Numbered from the stretch's first letter, positions 22,689 through 37,513 are shown. The stretch: 64,000 nt of DNA from Isoperla grammatica (GCA_945910005.1 OX246748.1:17029368-17093367); one strand, 5' to 3'. Notes: generated from the sequence alone by a model not told the origin. Numbers and translations are program-made.

Positions 22689-24619
22689 CTTATGTATGTC
22701 TGTGTTGTGTCAGAGTGGAGGTTTCGTTTGACTTTGGAGTGCGATGCCCTGTTACTTCAATCACCTTTGTTAGACAACAGGAATGTGGTAATTAGAAGTA
22801 TTATTTGATTCAAATATGGCATCTAGAAGTATATTAGATAATTTTCAAAGCTGTTCTAGGACACTGACTGAGTTGATTGCCGTCTTCTAAGTCATCAATG
22901 ACAACAATGTACAACAATAACAACTAGTTTTCAAAGGTTATGTCAAGGTGTATATGTATTGTTGTGCATTGTTGTCATAAATGATTTAAAAGACCGTGAT
23001 TAATTCAGTCTAAGGGCTCTAGAGTCTGGATCAATTTTGAAAATCGACTATAAATGAGCCCCAGGTAAGAAAGATTTCTTACCTATACGAGAGTTTGTTT
23101 AGTTGTTTTGTTCCTCATAACAGGGTCAGTTTGTTTCTTATCGACTATCAGAGTGAATCATTTCGCTTTGTAATTAGGAATATTGGTGTCAGACTAACTT
23201 ACAACTCAGTTTCAGAACAACGCTCAATTGAAATTGAAATTGCTATAAACACGGACGACCTCTTTAGATTTCACCTTGTGGATTATTAGCGTCTGAGCCA
23301 AGATTAGGTAGCGCGTACACCAAAGCCAAGTTGTGTTCTGTGGTGGGCTCACTATTATCTCTATTTCAGTCACAAACGATTAAAAAACCCGCTATCCTGT
23401 AGTCATCTTCAAACGAATCTTACATAGTCCACCGTCGTCCTCCTAGGCATTGTGTTAATCTAGCAACGGATAAAGATGTGATGGTTTTCAATCGAAGTTA
23501 CTTGGCAACATTGGCTTAGATCAAAGAGGGGCTTAGGAGAAATCCGTGTTGTGGAAACCCGTAGGCAGCTTCGCGCCCGTCTTGTAAATTCGCCAAAAAT
23601 GAGACGCCTTCCGTCGAGGAAAATCGAAATCTCGTCCAATTTTTAATCTAATCTTTCCCAATTAATAATTCGAACTTATATAGATTAGATCTAGCTATGT
23701 TTTAAGTTTGGATATTCCATCTGCCGTCGTTTCAGAGATATGCGTCTTTTGTCACCGACCCCGTCGCGTTTTCATCGTCCACCGCTGTGTTTTCAACAAT
23801 CTAACCTAAGAAGAGAACCGCTAACATAACAGAGCTTAGGAAATCTAATTACTCTGTACATAGCAATTACATTAATAACTTTGAAAACACGGTAGCTTAA
23901 TAGAAAGGCGGCTGCGCTCGCGTCTTGGAATGCGGAATATTATTATCTTAGCTAAATTGCTTTCAGCGGTTATATATATACATAGATTAAAATAAAGTAG
24001 CTTTTTAGCATGGGGCATTGACGTGAAACTAACTCATTACCTAACAAACTTTGTTACCATAATTGAAAGGAAATAATTTAAAATTCCCTTGAATTTTGTA
24101 AATGTATTATGGCAACTATGAATAAACTTCCTGTGTTTTAAGTAGGTCTTCTACCTAACGTGAATTATATTCTCTTTGTTTTTCTTTCAATTATTAAGTT
24201 TTGTGAAAACTTGACGTGCTTCAAGCATGAATTTATCTTATAACTCATGTTGTAAAATTCTCTTCCTGCTACCAATTATTTTTCGATATTCTACAAAATA
24301 AAACAGCCCAAGAACCAAAGAAAATAACACTTCGTAAGCAGGTGCGAACTTCAACGAATTCCATTCCAAAAAATCCCCCATTCAAGTCCAACGAACAAAA
24401 CCCAGCCTCTGTACACAATCGAAAGTTGAAACCTAAAACGAGTTTTTATAAGTTGTGAGGCATTCATTTTCCTATCCTAATGATGATCATCATCAGTCGA
24501 TGTAGAATCAGGTACTGTTTATAGTTGCAATTGAAGAAACAGAAGCCGTGAAAGTTTTCTATTTAAAATATAAATAAACTTAAAAAAAAAACACGACAGT
24601 TCTCAGCTGTATTGGCCCC
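22689..24619. other. intronic sequence, nothing recognised
   Basis: Unassigned AT-rich intron. A small near-palindrome, GGTAAGAAA-GA-TTTCTTACC, lies at 23063-23082. Confidence 0.45.
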
Positions 24620-24782
24620 TCAAAATAGACTAGACGCATTCTGGTGGCAAGAAAATGAACTACTATAAGGATGAGTTTATCTGTCAATTGTTCATTGTTG
24701 CTTTATTGTTAAGTCATCAATGGCGCAGATAAGGGTGTTGCTTAGCAGCGCTATCTATGTGCTAGTTTGAGTCTCCTATACA
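24620..24782 (+). repeat. dispersed repeat C, copy 2
   Basis: It matches 20111-20260 at both ends, with a more diverged middle. Confidence 0.75.
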
Positions 24783-27700
24783 AAACAAATCACGTTAACT
24801 CTACAGTTAGTTTAATCGTAGTGTTATTAGTTTGCTCTTGTTAATCGTTCAATTAATATGTATTATATATTTGTGGTGACATGAACGTTTTCTGGATAAA
24901 CACAATTTTCTTATAATGAACTCATTAACAAATAGTTTTTACCTCTTAAGAGAGGGGCATTGAAATATCAATATATTATCTATGTAATACTTTTCAATCA
25001 ATATTATTTTTAATAAATATTAAATCTATGAATAGAACATTGCTCCCTTCTGTGTACGAGCATGATTCCGTCCATTGTTTCGTCACACATATTTTAAGGT
25101 ATAGAATTAAAATTGCTGAATAATATAATAAAATATGCTTCTTAATTGTAAATTCCTTTACAAAACTAAAACATAAAAACTCAAAACGCTTAGAATTCCG
25201 TCCATCACAAAAACCTCCACACAAAATATGATGTTTTCATCCTCTTTCATTATGAGTTAGTGACTCACTGAAAGTCGCCATCTAAGACCCTCGTCAAAGA
25301 ATTTGAATGTAAGGCAAAGATTTGCTGTCATTGTCGATAAAGCCGCCGTCCAATTAAAACGGCGTCCCCATAAATCACGTTTGATCAGATTCTGTCAATA
25401 CAAGGGGGGCGAAACCCGCTAATGCTGTTTCTGACTTTCCAACGACTTTACGTCCACCTCACAGAACACTAACTTAATAACCGAGACGCTATAATTTAAA
25501 TTGAAAATATAATAAAGTCATCGTAAGAGGAAATTGAAATATATCGAGAGCAACAACCAAGATGATGGAAACACTTTCATACGGGAGAATTTAAAAATGT
25601 TTCAGCTGGCTTCGGAAAACCTACTTTAAAACTTGAAAGGAAAGTAATAATTTGAAGCTGATGAATGGAATCGAAAGAGTCCTGAAAGAGTCGTGTTTAA
25701 TAAGGCTTACGCTAATTACGCGAACCGCTTTGACACCTAATATTTCAACTTTGCTTTTAAAGTACCCCTTAATATTGTGTAATCTATTACAAGGCACAAC
25801 AACTAAGAACCATTTTAAATTAATAACTGCATACAAATTACCACATTATGGTATACATTCTCCCTTATCGTGGATAATAACTAGAAAACGGGTTTAAACA
25901 ATATATATATATATATATATCAATGGTGAAAAATATCACTATAAAGTACTTGGAAACATATTTGCAAATCACTTTGTGACACGTTAGGTATTTTATCACA
26001 TGTGATCAATTTTGTATTATTTGAAGTTGTTCTTTATACCTTATTATAGTGAATACCATATGTTATATGGTGTGAAATGTACATATAACTTAGTCAGTAT
26101 AAATCCACAACCTTAAATTACTATTTCACGAATATATTCTTCAGATTACATTACAATTATCTAGCCTCTTTTTGGTATAGTTATTTAAATACTACACAGT
26201 ATGAACTATTATCCGTGTATATATAAATTCGGCTTCGTATGATAACAGTACATAGAGTCAAAGTTATCGCTACATAACAAGACAGATTCGAGTAAAATAA
26301 CAGAACAGGGTCTTCAAAACGTATATAAATCGCATCACCTCGTTCGACTTATCATTCCAGACATAATCGATTCAACCCACATCGTTCACATACATTTTTA
26401 ATTATAACTTTCCCTCGAACAGTGAATATATGCAACTTTTGTGCCCCGAAAGCGTAAAAAATACAAGTTTATAACAGTCTCGCTAGTCGCTAGAGGAAAT
26501 GGGTTTTGGAATGACTGGTGTACGTCATTGGTGTGGGAGTTTGGCGTTGTTTTCGGAGCCGGAAACAATGAAAACTGTTTGGAAAAGTAATTACAAACTG
26601 AACAAACAAACAAACAAACAAACGAACGATAAAAGGATTCGCATAGAAATGAAAACGAGTCTGGATGAAAGTTAGCAGAGTATTATTATCATTCATTATC
26701 GTTTTATTGTTGTAATACATACACGTTCAAAACCGGTGGCAATATGTTACACGGACGTAATGTCCAAGTATTTCCAATATGCTTATTTATGCGTACCGTG
26801 TTTAAAACACAACAACAAATAAATAACAGATAATTAAAAATGACAAGCAATATTATTTGTGTTCAAATTATTAGCAATTTTTATCTCTTTCATTGGCCAA
26901 AGTTATCACACACAACGAGTGAGTTAGGCCTATGTTGGTTTTAAGTGTCATGGACGTGAAGTTTTCTTACATACTAGTCGAACTAGTGATAAGAGAACCG
27001 AATAAATACAATGACTAGCCAGCCACACACGTCTTCACACTTTTCCCCTGCTCTTTACTGCCTGGACTTGTCTTTAGTAACACCGCCAGGTACCAGATAG
27101 CGCTGACCTCAATATGAAGTAGCCAATAGCGGCACAGTTTGCTGAACTGCAGCGCAGACATCAAGCCCGACCGCAGCAATATCTGACAGCGCTAGTGTCG
27201 TGGTTTGCTATTTTTGCTGGCAGAACTTACAGTGTCTGTTGTGTAAAGCTTCAAGTGTTATCATTAGCTTTGTTGATGCACGTTAGCTTCACAAAGACTT
27301 TGAGGAACACAGTAGCAGTTTTCAATTGGAAACCAATTTCTTATCATGCTCGCGGTGAATGTATAGCCTAGTGCGCTGCAGCGTACAAAGAGTGAGGGGA
27401 AAAGGAAAAGAGTGGGGGAATAAGTGACGAGAAACGATCGTTAGTTTTATTATGAGAGTTGAGCATCTTGACAAGTAGGTCTTTATTACGGTACAATTTT
27501 GTGTTCGGCTCTTTGCATTCGACGTTGAGTTCTGACGGGAACTACTGCAGTTATATAATATTAAGCTTAGTCACCCAAACAAAATTACTACGATATAGCT
27601 AAGTTTAACCTTAAACCTGGAATTCGCAAGACTAAGTACAACTAGCCGAACGGAAAATTGAATCGTGAATTAGAGGCGTTCGTATAGCAAACCACATAAA

Positions 27701-27894
27701 TAGTTGGTTAAGTTCGCGTTTTCCTATTCATACCAGGTGACTGTTATGTGATCTGCGTTTCGATTTTCAATTCGTCATTTACATAGATTCGAAAACTTGT
27801 AAATATCACTTTCCAACTTTTCCGACGGTCCATATATAAATTTCACGTTGCGTATCCCAAGATTCGGATAAAATATTAAAACCCAAAGCGGCCT

Positions 27895-27937
<43 letters not shown>

Positions 27938-30543
27938 CTCTCTCACATTACGCATACTTACTGACCTCAGAGCTAGGCCTATCTTCCCCTTGCAGTGAAT
28001 CAATCCAACTCTAGCTGGCAACGCGAGCTGTATAATCCCAAGCCTCTCTAATTGTTTAAACGTTTGTACAGATGTTCCTTTAAACCATTAGCAATTTCCT
28101 TTATCAGAACAGAACTGCTCGCCTTCCTTCCTAACCGCAAAAGACAAAAGACATTTGTACAAGACTTTGGCTAGAGCTACTATCGAAACCGAAAACACCG
28201 GCTGTGTGAAACTCAACTTAGTTTGAGAGTGTGTGAGGACCACTGGTGTGCAGATCGGCTCATCGATAATGAATAGGGTTATAAATAAATCATGACCGGG
28301 ACGGGCCCGGTACTGCAGACTTGGACCACCACTTTGCATTCAGAGCAACCGCGGTATAATATTTCGTAACTGGTATAAATCAAGAACTATTACTCAGGCG
28401 TGGGCGACCCTACAACGAACTGCACTCCACGTTAGAGTACCAAATAAAATAAAACAGAATTTTGCGTACTTACAACACAATGCAGCGCTGCAAAGCTTTA
28501 TAACGCTTTATAATAAGAAGTGGCATGACTTAAAAGAACAAACGTTTGGGGAATAATGATTTATATGTTGTTTTTCCGTAGGTGAGATATTTAAACAAGG
28601 CTAATAGAGACGATGAAAGGTGGACATGCACTCAGGTCGTAAAGAGAGCCGCGACAAAGTGAAAGGGTTGTTCGAGGGTTACTTGAGAAATAATGACGAA
28701 GAACGGTCGGCGTTCAGGTTGAAAAGAGGGCCGCAAGAGGTGAAGGGTCGGTCTAGCCGAAGGGTCACTCGAGGAATATAATACTAAGATGGCGAGATAC
28801 CACCGCAGTGAGGATCCCAGCTCGACCAATGGGAATGTAACGTGTTACACAGAAATGAAAATGTTCATGACCAGGAGACCTATCATCACTTTCCTTACTA
28901 AATACAATTCTAAACATTGGCTTATCAGAGTACTGTATACATACCTCGTCTCTCTGTTCGGATGATTGCCATCCACCCACGTTACATGACCAAGGAACAC
29001 AGGTCAAGACAAACCACTGTTGCCATTAAACCCCCCATTTCAAGGTCAATTTTCAGAGGGTTGAAGAGACAGAAACTGAGAGATTCTCCTCCAACCAGAT
29101 CTTTTCAGAGTCTGCTGGATTGAGTAGTGTCTCTCAGTAGCTGAGTCTCTTAATTCACACTGAACGGTACAACCAACCGAAACGTCACTTTTGTAATGCC
29201 AATCGACAGTGTGAAGCGGGGCCGCGAAATACTGTGACAGTATTGATGCTTTAGTGTTCTTATTTTCGTGGTGTCTTGTAATTGTAAACAGATACTACAA
29301 TGTTTTATATCATCAAACGGCCTCCTATACCTATAAGCCTATAATACCTATAAGCGCTGCAAGATACTAAAATGTTTTATGTCGTAAAACTGCCGTTAAT
29401 ATTAATATTTATAAGCGCTGCAATTTTCCATCCCCTATGTACGTAGCCAGGTCTCTCGTGTCACCGATCTTATACAAATAAACCCGAGGCTAACCCGCGA
29501 CGATCTAAATGCCGGCAATGCAGTAGCCAGCTTTACCAAGAGCTTATTACGAAGCCGCTTTATCCCCCTTTTACACTCAATTCCGATTTTACGATGCCAT
29601 CAAGCTGAGCATTTTATTACAACAGTTTTGATTAGATTTCCCCCCTGCCCCCTCAATCTATAGAGGTTGAAAGTCAACAGTGAGAACCTGCTTGAGCAAG
29701 GTGAATGTTTTCGGCTTGGAGTGTACACCCCAAGTTGGGCGAACTGTGCAAGGCAGCTGATATTGTAGAACAAACATTGGAGAGCTAGTAAGCCGATTAC
29801 AGGGAGACAAGGCTAAGTTGGCTAGTTCGAGCTAGCATGCGACGCGATGACGTCAGACCTAGCCAGGTTGAGGACAGAAAATAACAAGTTATTTACAACT
29901 AGTGTAGATTGTTATACGATCTCGTTCGATTACTGACGTTAAGAGACACGTGGTTTGGCCGTGGTTGTGGATGGGATGATCGTATTTCTTTCGGTAAAAT
30001 TCCAGGCGATTTCTGAGAAGGCAATTTTATCGAGATTGAAACTGCTATAATGGGAAATAACTTAGAAAGCCACAATAGAAAAGTGTGATAGATTTCTATT
30101 TTTACTAGCTTAGAGAACACTTTCCTACTTCATTATGGTTTGATTCTAGAAAGATGGTATGTTATTAAAAGTGAGCTAGAAGTTGCACACATCATTCAGA
30201 TGGTAAAAAAGGACATGGTGTGAAATGCTAGTATATGCTCGTCGTCCGGTGCAATAATATTTGCCACATCAGTGTATCATCACGTTTAATATGATGTTAT
30301 TTAAATAAGTCTGGTTGTAAATTGCATAACTCTTTTAGTTTAAAACATAAAATAATTTCAGAATAATAAGAATGGAAAATATAATAATTTTGTGTTTGTA
30401 AATAATTGTTTTGTATCCAAGACTTAGTTAACAAAACAAGACTAAAAAAACCTTGAGGGCCAAACAAGATTGGTAAATTTCAATAAGCCTATTAACATGG
30501 TTATATTTATATTGAAAACTGATGAATCTTTCAAAATAATGTT
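24783..30543. other. intronic sequence with microsatellites
   Basis: No gene is recognised. It includes an (AT)n run at 25903-25920, a (TC)n run at 27899-27932, and a tandem duplication of about 90 bp at 29295-29425 (ATGTTTTAT.TC and TATAAGCGCTGCAA repeated). Open frames of 60-83 codons have no recognisable relatives. Confidence 0.45.
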
Positions 30544-33500
30544 ACCGTCGCCCAGTTAGCGGCGATAATAACGTGATCCCCTAACAAACATGTCCAGGCA
30601 CGCAGTAACTACACCGTGTGGATGCCTCGAAGACGTCCGTCACCCAGTTAGCAGTGATAATAACGTGATCCCCTAACAAACATGTCCAGGCACGCAGTAA
30701 CTACACCGTCTGGATGTCTCGAAGACGTCCGTCACCCAGTTAGCAGTGATAATAACGTGATCCCCTAACAAACATGTCCAGGCACGCAGTAACTACACCA
30801 CGTCCTGGATGTCTCGAAGACGTCCGTCACCCAGTTAGCAGTGATAATAACGTGATCCCCTAACAAACATGTCCTGGCACGCAGTAACTACACCACGTCC
30901 TGGATGTCTCTAAGACGTCCGTCACCCAGTTAGCAGTGATAATAACGTGATCCCCTAACAAACATGTCCAGGCACGCAGTAACTACACCGTCTGGATGCC
31001 TCGAAGACGTCCGTCACCCAGTTAGCAGTGATAATAACGTGATCCCCTAACAAACATGCCCAGGCACGCAGTAACTACACCACGTCCTGGATGTCTCGAA
31101 GACGTCCGTCACCCAGTTAGCAGTGATAATAACGTGATCCCCTAACAAACATGTCCAGGCACGCAGTAACTACACCACGTCCTGGATGTCTCGAAGACGT
31201 CCGTCACCCAGTTAGCAGTGATAATAACGTGATCCCCTAACAAACATGTCCAGGCACGCAGTAACTACACCACGTCCTGGATGCCTCTTAGACGTCCGTC
31301 ACCCAGTTAGCAGTGATAATAACGTGATCCCCTAACAAACATGTCCAGGCACGCAGTAACTACACCACGTCCTGGATGCCTCGAAGACGTCCGTCACCCA
31401 GTTAGCAGTGATAATAACGTGATCCCCTAACAAACATGCCCAGGCACGCAGTAACTACACCGTCTGGATGTCTCGAAGACGTCCGTCACCCAGTTAGCAG
31501 TGATAATAACGTGATCCCCTAACAAACATGTCCAGGCACGCAGTAACCACACCACGTCCTGGATGTCTCGAAGACGTCCGTCACCCAGTTAGCAGTGATA
31601 ATAACGTGATCCCCTAACAAACATGTCCAGGCACGCAGTAACCACACCACGTCCTGGATGTCTCGAAGACGTCCGTCACCCAGTTAGCAGTGATAATAAC
31701 GTGATCCCCTAACAAACATGCCCAGGCACGCAGTAACTACACCGTCTGGATGTCTCGAAGACGTCCGTCACCCAGTTAGCAGTGATAATAACGTGATCCC
31801 CTAACAAACATGTCCAGGCACGCAGTAACTACACCGTCTGGATGTCTCGAAGACGTCCGTCACCCAGTTAGCAGTGATAATAACGTGATCCCCTAACAAA
31901 CATGTCCAGGCACGCAGTAACTACACCGTCTGCATGTCTCGAAGACGTCCGTCACCCAGTTAGCAGTGATAATAACGTGATCTCCTAACAAACATGTCCA
32001 GGCACGCAGTAACTACACCGTCTGGATGTCTCGAAGACGTCCGTCACCCAGTTAGCAGTGATAATAACGTGATCCCCTAACAAACATGTCCAGGCACGCA
32101 GTAACTACATCGTCTGGATGTCTCGAAGACGTCCGTCACCCAGTTAGCAGTGATAATAACGTGATCCCCTAACAAACATGTCCAGGCACGCAGTAACTAC
32201 ACCGTCTGGATGTCTCGAAGACGTCCGTCACCCAGTTAGCAGTGATAATAACGTGATCTCCTAACAAACATGTCCAGGCACGCAGTAACTACACCGTCTG
32301 GATGTCTCGAAGACGTCCGTCACCCAGTTAGCAGTGATAATAACGTGATCTCCTAACAAACATGTCCAGGCACGCAGTAACTACACCGTCTGGATGTCTC
32401 GAAGACGTCCGTCACCCAGTTAGCAGTGATAATAACGTGATCCCCTAACAAACATGTCCAGGCACGCAGTAACTACACCGTCTGGATGTCTCGAAGACGT
32501 CCGTCACCCAGTTAGCAGTGATAATAACGTGATCTCCTAACAAACATGTCCAGGCACGCAGTAACTACACCGTCTGGATGTCTCGAAGACGTCCGTCACC
32601 CAGTTAGCAGTGATAATAACGTGATCTCCTAACAAACATGTCCAGGCACGCAGTAACTACACCGTCTGGATGCCTCGAAGACGTCCGTCACCCAGTTAGC
32701 AGTGATAATAACGTGATCCCCTAACAAACATGTCCAGGCACGCAGTAACTACACCGTCTGGATGTCTCGAAGACGTCCGTCACCCAGTTAGCGGTGATAA
32801 TAACGTGATCCCCTAACAAACATGTCCAGGCACGCAGTAACTACACCGTCTGGATGTCTCGAAGACGTCCGTCACCCAGTTAGCAGTGATAATAACGTGA
32901 TCCCCTAACAAACATGCCCAGGCACGCAGTAACTACACCGTCTGGATGTCTCGAAGACGTCCGTCACCCAGTTAGCAGTGATAATAACGTGATCCCCTTA
33001 CAAACATGTCCAGGCACGCAGTAACTACACCGTCTGGATGTCTCGAAGACGTCCGTCACCCAGTTAGCAGTGATAATAACGTGATCCCCTAACAAACATG
33101 CCCAGGCACGCAGTAACTACACCGTCTGGATGTCTCGAAGACGTCCGTCACCCAGTTAGCAGTGATAATAACGTAATCCCCTTACAAACATGTCCAGGCA
33201 CGCAGTAACTACACCGTCTGGATGTCTCGAAGACGTCCGTCACCCAGTTAGCAGTGATAATAACGTGATCCCCTAACAAACATGTCCAGACACGCAGTAA
33301 CTACACCACGTCCTGGATGTCTCGAAGACGTCCGTCACCCAGTTAGCAGTGATAATAACGTGATCCCCTAACAAACATGTCCAGGCACGCAGTAACTACA
33401 CCACGTCCTGGATGTCTCTAAGACGTCCGTCACCCAGTTAGCAGTGATAATAACGTGATCCCCTAACAAACATGTCCAGGCACGCAGTAACTACACCGTC

Positions 33501-35445
33501 TGGATGTCTCTAAGACGTCCGTCACCCAGTTAGCAGTGATAATAACGTGATCCCCTAACAAACATGTCCAGGCACGCAGTAACTACACCACGTCCTGGAT
33601 GTCTCGAAGACGTCCGTCACCCAGTTAGCAGTGATAATAACGTGATCCCCTAACAAACATGTCCAGACACGCAGTAACTACACCACGTCCTGGATGTCTC
33701 TAAGACTTCCGTCACCCAGTTAGCAGTGATAATAACGTGATCCCCTAACAAACATGTCCAGGCACGCAGTAACTACACCACGTCCTGGATGTCTCTAAGA
33801 CTTCCGTCACCCAGTTAGCAGTGATAATAACGTGATCCCCTAACAAACATGTCCAGGCACGCAGTAACTACACCACGTCCTGGATGTCTCTAAGACGTCC
33901 GTCACCGAGTTAGCAGTGATAATAACGTGATCCCCTAACAAACATGTCCAGACACGCAGTAACTACACCACGTCCTGGATGTCTCTAAGACGTCCGTCAC
34001 CCAGTTAGCAGTGATAATAACGTGATCCCCTAACAAACATGTCCAGGCACGCAGTAACTACACCACGTCCTGGATGTCTCTAAGACGTCCGTCACCGAGT
34101 TAGCAGTGATAATAACGTGATCCCCTAACAAACATGTCCAGACACGCAGTAACTACACCACGTCCTGGATGTCTCGAAGACGTCCGTCACCCAGTTAGCA
34201 GTGATAATAACGTGATCCCCTAACAAACATGTCCAGGCACGCAGTAACTACACCGTCTGGATGCCTCGAAGACGTCCGTCACCCAGTTAGCAGTGATAAT
34301 AACGTGATCCCCTAACAAACATGTCCAGGCACGCAGTAACTACACCACGTCCTGGATGTCTCTAAGACGTCCGTCACCGAGTTAGCAGTGATAATAACGT
34401 GATCCTCTAACAAACATGTTCAGGCACGCAGTAACTACACCGTCTGGATGCCTCGAAGACGTCCGTCACCCAGTTAGCGGCGATAATAACGTGATCCCCT
34501 AACAAACATGTCCAGGCACGCAGTTACTACACCGTCTGGATGTCTCGAAGACGTGTGTCACCCAGTTAGCAGTGATAATAACATGATCCCCTAACAAACA
34601 TGTCCAGGCACGCAGTAACTACACCACGTCCTGGATGTCTCTAAGACGTCCGTCACCCAGTTAGCGGTGATAATAACGTGATCCCCTAACAAACATGTCC
34701 AGGCACGCAGTAACCACTCCACGTCCTGGATGTCTCTAAGACGTCCGTCACCCAGTTAGCAGTGATAATAACGTGATCCCCTAACAAACATGTCCAGGCA
34801 CGCAGTAACCACACCACGTCCTGGATGTCTCTAAGACGTCCGTCACCCAGTTAGCAGTGATAATAACGTGATCCCCTAACAAACATGTCCAGGCACGCAG
34901 TAACTACACCACGTCCTGGATGTCTCGAAGACGTCCGTCACCCAGTTAGCGGCGATAATAACGTGATCCCCTTACAAACATGTCCAGGCACGCAGTAACT
35001 ACACCACGTCCTGGATGTCTCTAAGACGTCCGTCACCCAGTTAGCGGCGATAATAACGTGATCCCCTAACAAACATGTCCAGGCACGCAGTAACTACACC
35101 ACGTCCTGGATGTCTCTAAGACGTCCGTCACCCAGTTAGCGGCGATAATAACGTGATCCCCTAACAAACATGTCCAGGCACGCAGTAACTACACCACGTC
35201 CTGGATGTCTCTAAGACGTCCGTCACCCAGTTAGCGGCGATAATAACGTGATCCCCTAACAAACATGTCCAGGCACGCAGTTACTACACCGTCTGGATGT
35301 CTCTAAGACGTCCGTCACCCAGTTAGCAGTGATAATAACGTGATCCCCTAACAAACATGTCCAGGCACGCAGTAACTACACCGTCTGGATGCCTCGAAGA
35401 CGTCCGTCACCCAGTTAGCGGCCATAATACGTGATCCCCTAACAA
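30544..35445. repeat. 92/95-bp satellite array, about 53 copies
   Basis: Direct tandem units have CGTCACCC at 31766 and 31858, 92 bp apart. Two length classes differ by 3 bp at one point, ACACCGTCTGG versus ACACCACGTCCTGG, and occur in runs. Other variable positions include TCGAAGAC or TCTAAGAC, and AGCAGTGA or AGCGGCGA; the latter clusters at both ends of the array. Stops in all frames rule out coding. The last unit is truncated at about 35445. Confidence 0.97.
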
Positions 35446-36057
35446 ACATCCCCAGATGCCCTCCAGCTGGTAAACACTCATTTCCCCTACATCGTCGTTG
35501 TTCCACAATCATCTACTTCAACGATTCCATTTAACTCCTCAACTAAGATTGTTTACCCTCTGTTGACTCGCGAACTTTCCCATTGCATGACCGTGAAGTA
35601 GGTACAAGTTAAATAGGGGAAACTTGGTCTCCTTAAGTTCAGCAGCGTTTGAATTATAAAGTTAAGCTGTAAGTTAAGGTAGAAAGGCAAAGACACATTA
35701 AATGGTACAAAAACTAATTTAATTTCAATTTTGGGCTTGCTGGTTGCTTGCGCTGAACGTGATGCATAATTAAGGTGTTAGTCGACTGTTTGTCTTGAGA
35801 ACGTTTGTCACTGAGTGATACTTTGAATTGAGGGGAAAAGTTCGAAAGAGGTGGCCGTGATTGCGTTGATGATGAAACCTACGTTCCACCGTGACAACTG
35901 TGGCGGGTGAAGCCAGCTCAGCGAGAGACACAGGAAATTACGTTTTAATCCTCGCTTGAATGTGTCAGGTAATCTCAAACTGGTATGAATGCCAACTCGA
36001 GTGAGGGCGATAATCAACCGTGCACATTTCAATACTAACATTAAATTAAATTAAATT
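35446..36057. other. intronic sequence, nothing recognised
   Basis: Single-copy-looking AT-rich sequence with no supported feature. Confidence 0.45.
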
Positions 36058-36250
36058 CATATTTAGTGATTAACCACTCAGTACCGGTTTTACAATCGGT
36101 CATTAACGGGGCCGTTAGCTGTCGCTCCGTTATCTGAATAGGGTTGATTGGGTTACAGATTACGGACCGTCAGCTAACGGCCCCGTTTATGACCCGTTGC
36201 ACTGATTTTCAGTGAGGGACTTTAATTTAAACCGATTGATCCAACCCTTC
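36058..36250 (+). repeat. repeat A fragment split by a MITE
   Basis: ACCACTCAGTA at the left and CTGATTTTCAGTGAGGGACT with TTTAATTTAAACC at the right are adjacent parts of repeat A. They are separated by the palindromic element at 36080-36203. Only the first part of repeat A is present. Confidence 0.65.
36080..36203. mobile_element. palindromic MITE, copy 2, inserted in repeat A
   Basis: The same family as 19335-19480: CATTAACGGGGCCGTTAGCT near the left and CAGCTAACGGCCCCGTTTAT near the right are inverted copies, around a GGGTTACAGATTACGG core. Confidence 0.65.
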
Positions 36251-37513
36251 TTTTTTTATTTGTATAAGATAACTCCGAGGAAATGTTGATATATTTTTAG
36301 GCACCATTTGTACTCTTAATTTTATTTTGTTTCATATAAGTTTTATTCATTGTAAACTATTTCGATTTTCGTTTTTATATAATATTGTGTTGTGAATTAT
36401 TCTGTGTCAATCGGCAACAGCTTTGAATGCAGAGACCAATAAAGGTTCCATTATATTTTTTAAAAAAAACAACAACATATAGCTGTCATAAATGGGTTGA
36501 AAAAAGACACTACGTATATATACATTTTCCACATCATGTAATCTTTTTTCAGATAGCTTGTTTATAAAATGTATTCTTTTCAATATTATGACCGAGTTCT
36601 GAGCAGAAGAGGCACTTTGAAATACTTTTTGTGGCATTTTCGTTTCTATTTATAGTTCAGTTTTACTGTAGACGGATTCCGTCCCGGATTATGTAATTCC
36701 CCGAAGGCGACCACTGGTTGAAGTCTTCCCTACATCAGAGTAATATAAGCAGAATATTCCACTCCGGGTTCCAGGAAGTTCAACACACAACGATGAAGAT
36801 ACTTAGAATTGAAATCAATACTGGGCTTATGGGACCTTCGTTTGCCGTACAGCGGTATCATAACACAAAGCAATTTGCTGTTGTGTAGGTCATCACCACA
36901 AAAAAAACTCACGTGTAAAAAAAAGCAGCCAAGTAATATTAGGCTAAAAGTACCTTTTACGATATAGGACTCTTTCGTTACTTGTTTTGAAATTTAATCC
37001 CGTAAAAAAAAAACATGCGATTTTGTTTTATGATGAATGTGGTTTACATTTCATAACCATATTAACGGGCTTACCTGAGCTTAAATTCATCTATGTATGA
37101 CAAAAAACATAAACACTTACAAAACATATTGTGAATTAAAAGCTCAAGTTGCTTTCTTTGTTTAATTTGGTATAGGTTGACTTTCGATGTCAACAAAACC
37201 TTCTCAAGACTTAAATTCACACACATTTAGATGTGTGTGAATTTAAGTCAACAATAACAACTTTTGGTTTTACTTATAGATATCATACAGACTTTTTCCT
37301 TTCAAATGGTGTAAATTTTTGATAATTTTAGCGTGCCGTTTTCAACTTACAATTTTGTTTTTGAAATTTTTGTAGTGGCTACTCCGGAGTTTTGTTTAGA
37401 ATTTTTGGTCGCCAACAGCACAGACCATCATCAGGTGTGTTTTTGGTGAAAATTTCAATCACAACGGTTTCACCGTTTGGGTTCTGGATACCTTGACGGA
37501 AGGAGAATAAAAG
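36251..37513. other. intronic sequence with one perfect hairpin
   Basis: AT-rich and non-coding. The 9-bp direct repeat GAATAAAAG at 37505-37513 is the left target duplication of the large element. Confidence 0.45.
37208..37249. repeat. perfect 19-bp stem hairpin
   Basis: GACTTAAATTCACACACAT at 37208-37226 and its exact complement at 37231-37249 are separated by the 4-base loop TTAG. There is no U-run or flanking structure that would mark a known RNA. Confidence 0.85.

Noticed and set aside
30544..35445. Possible CRISPR-like or protein-repeat array
   Set aside because: Units have no spacers and contain stops in all frames.
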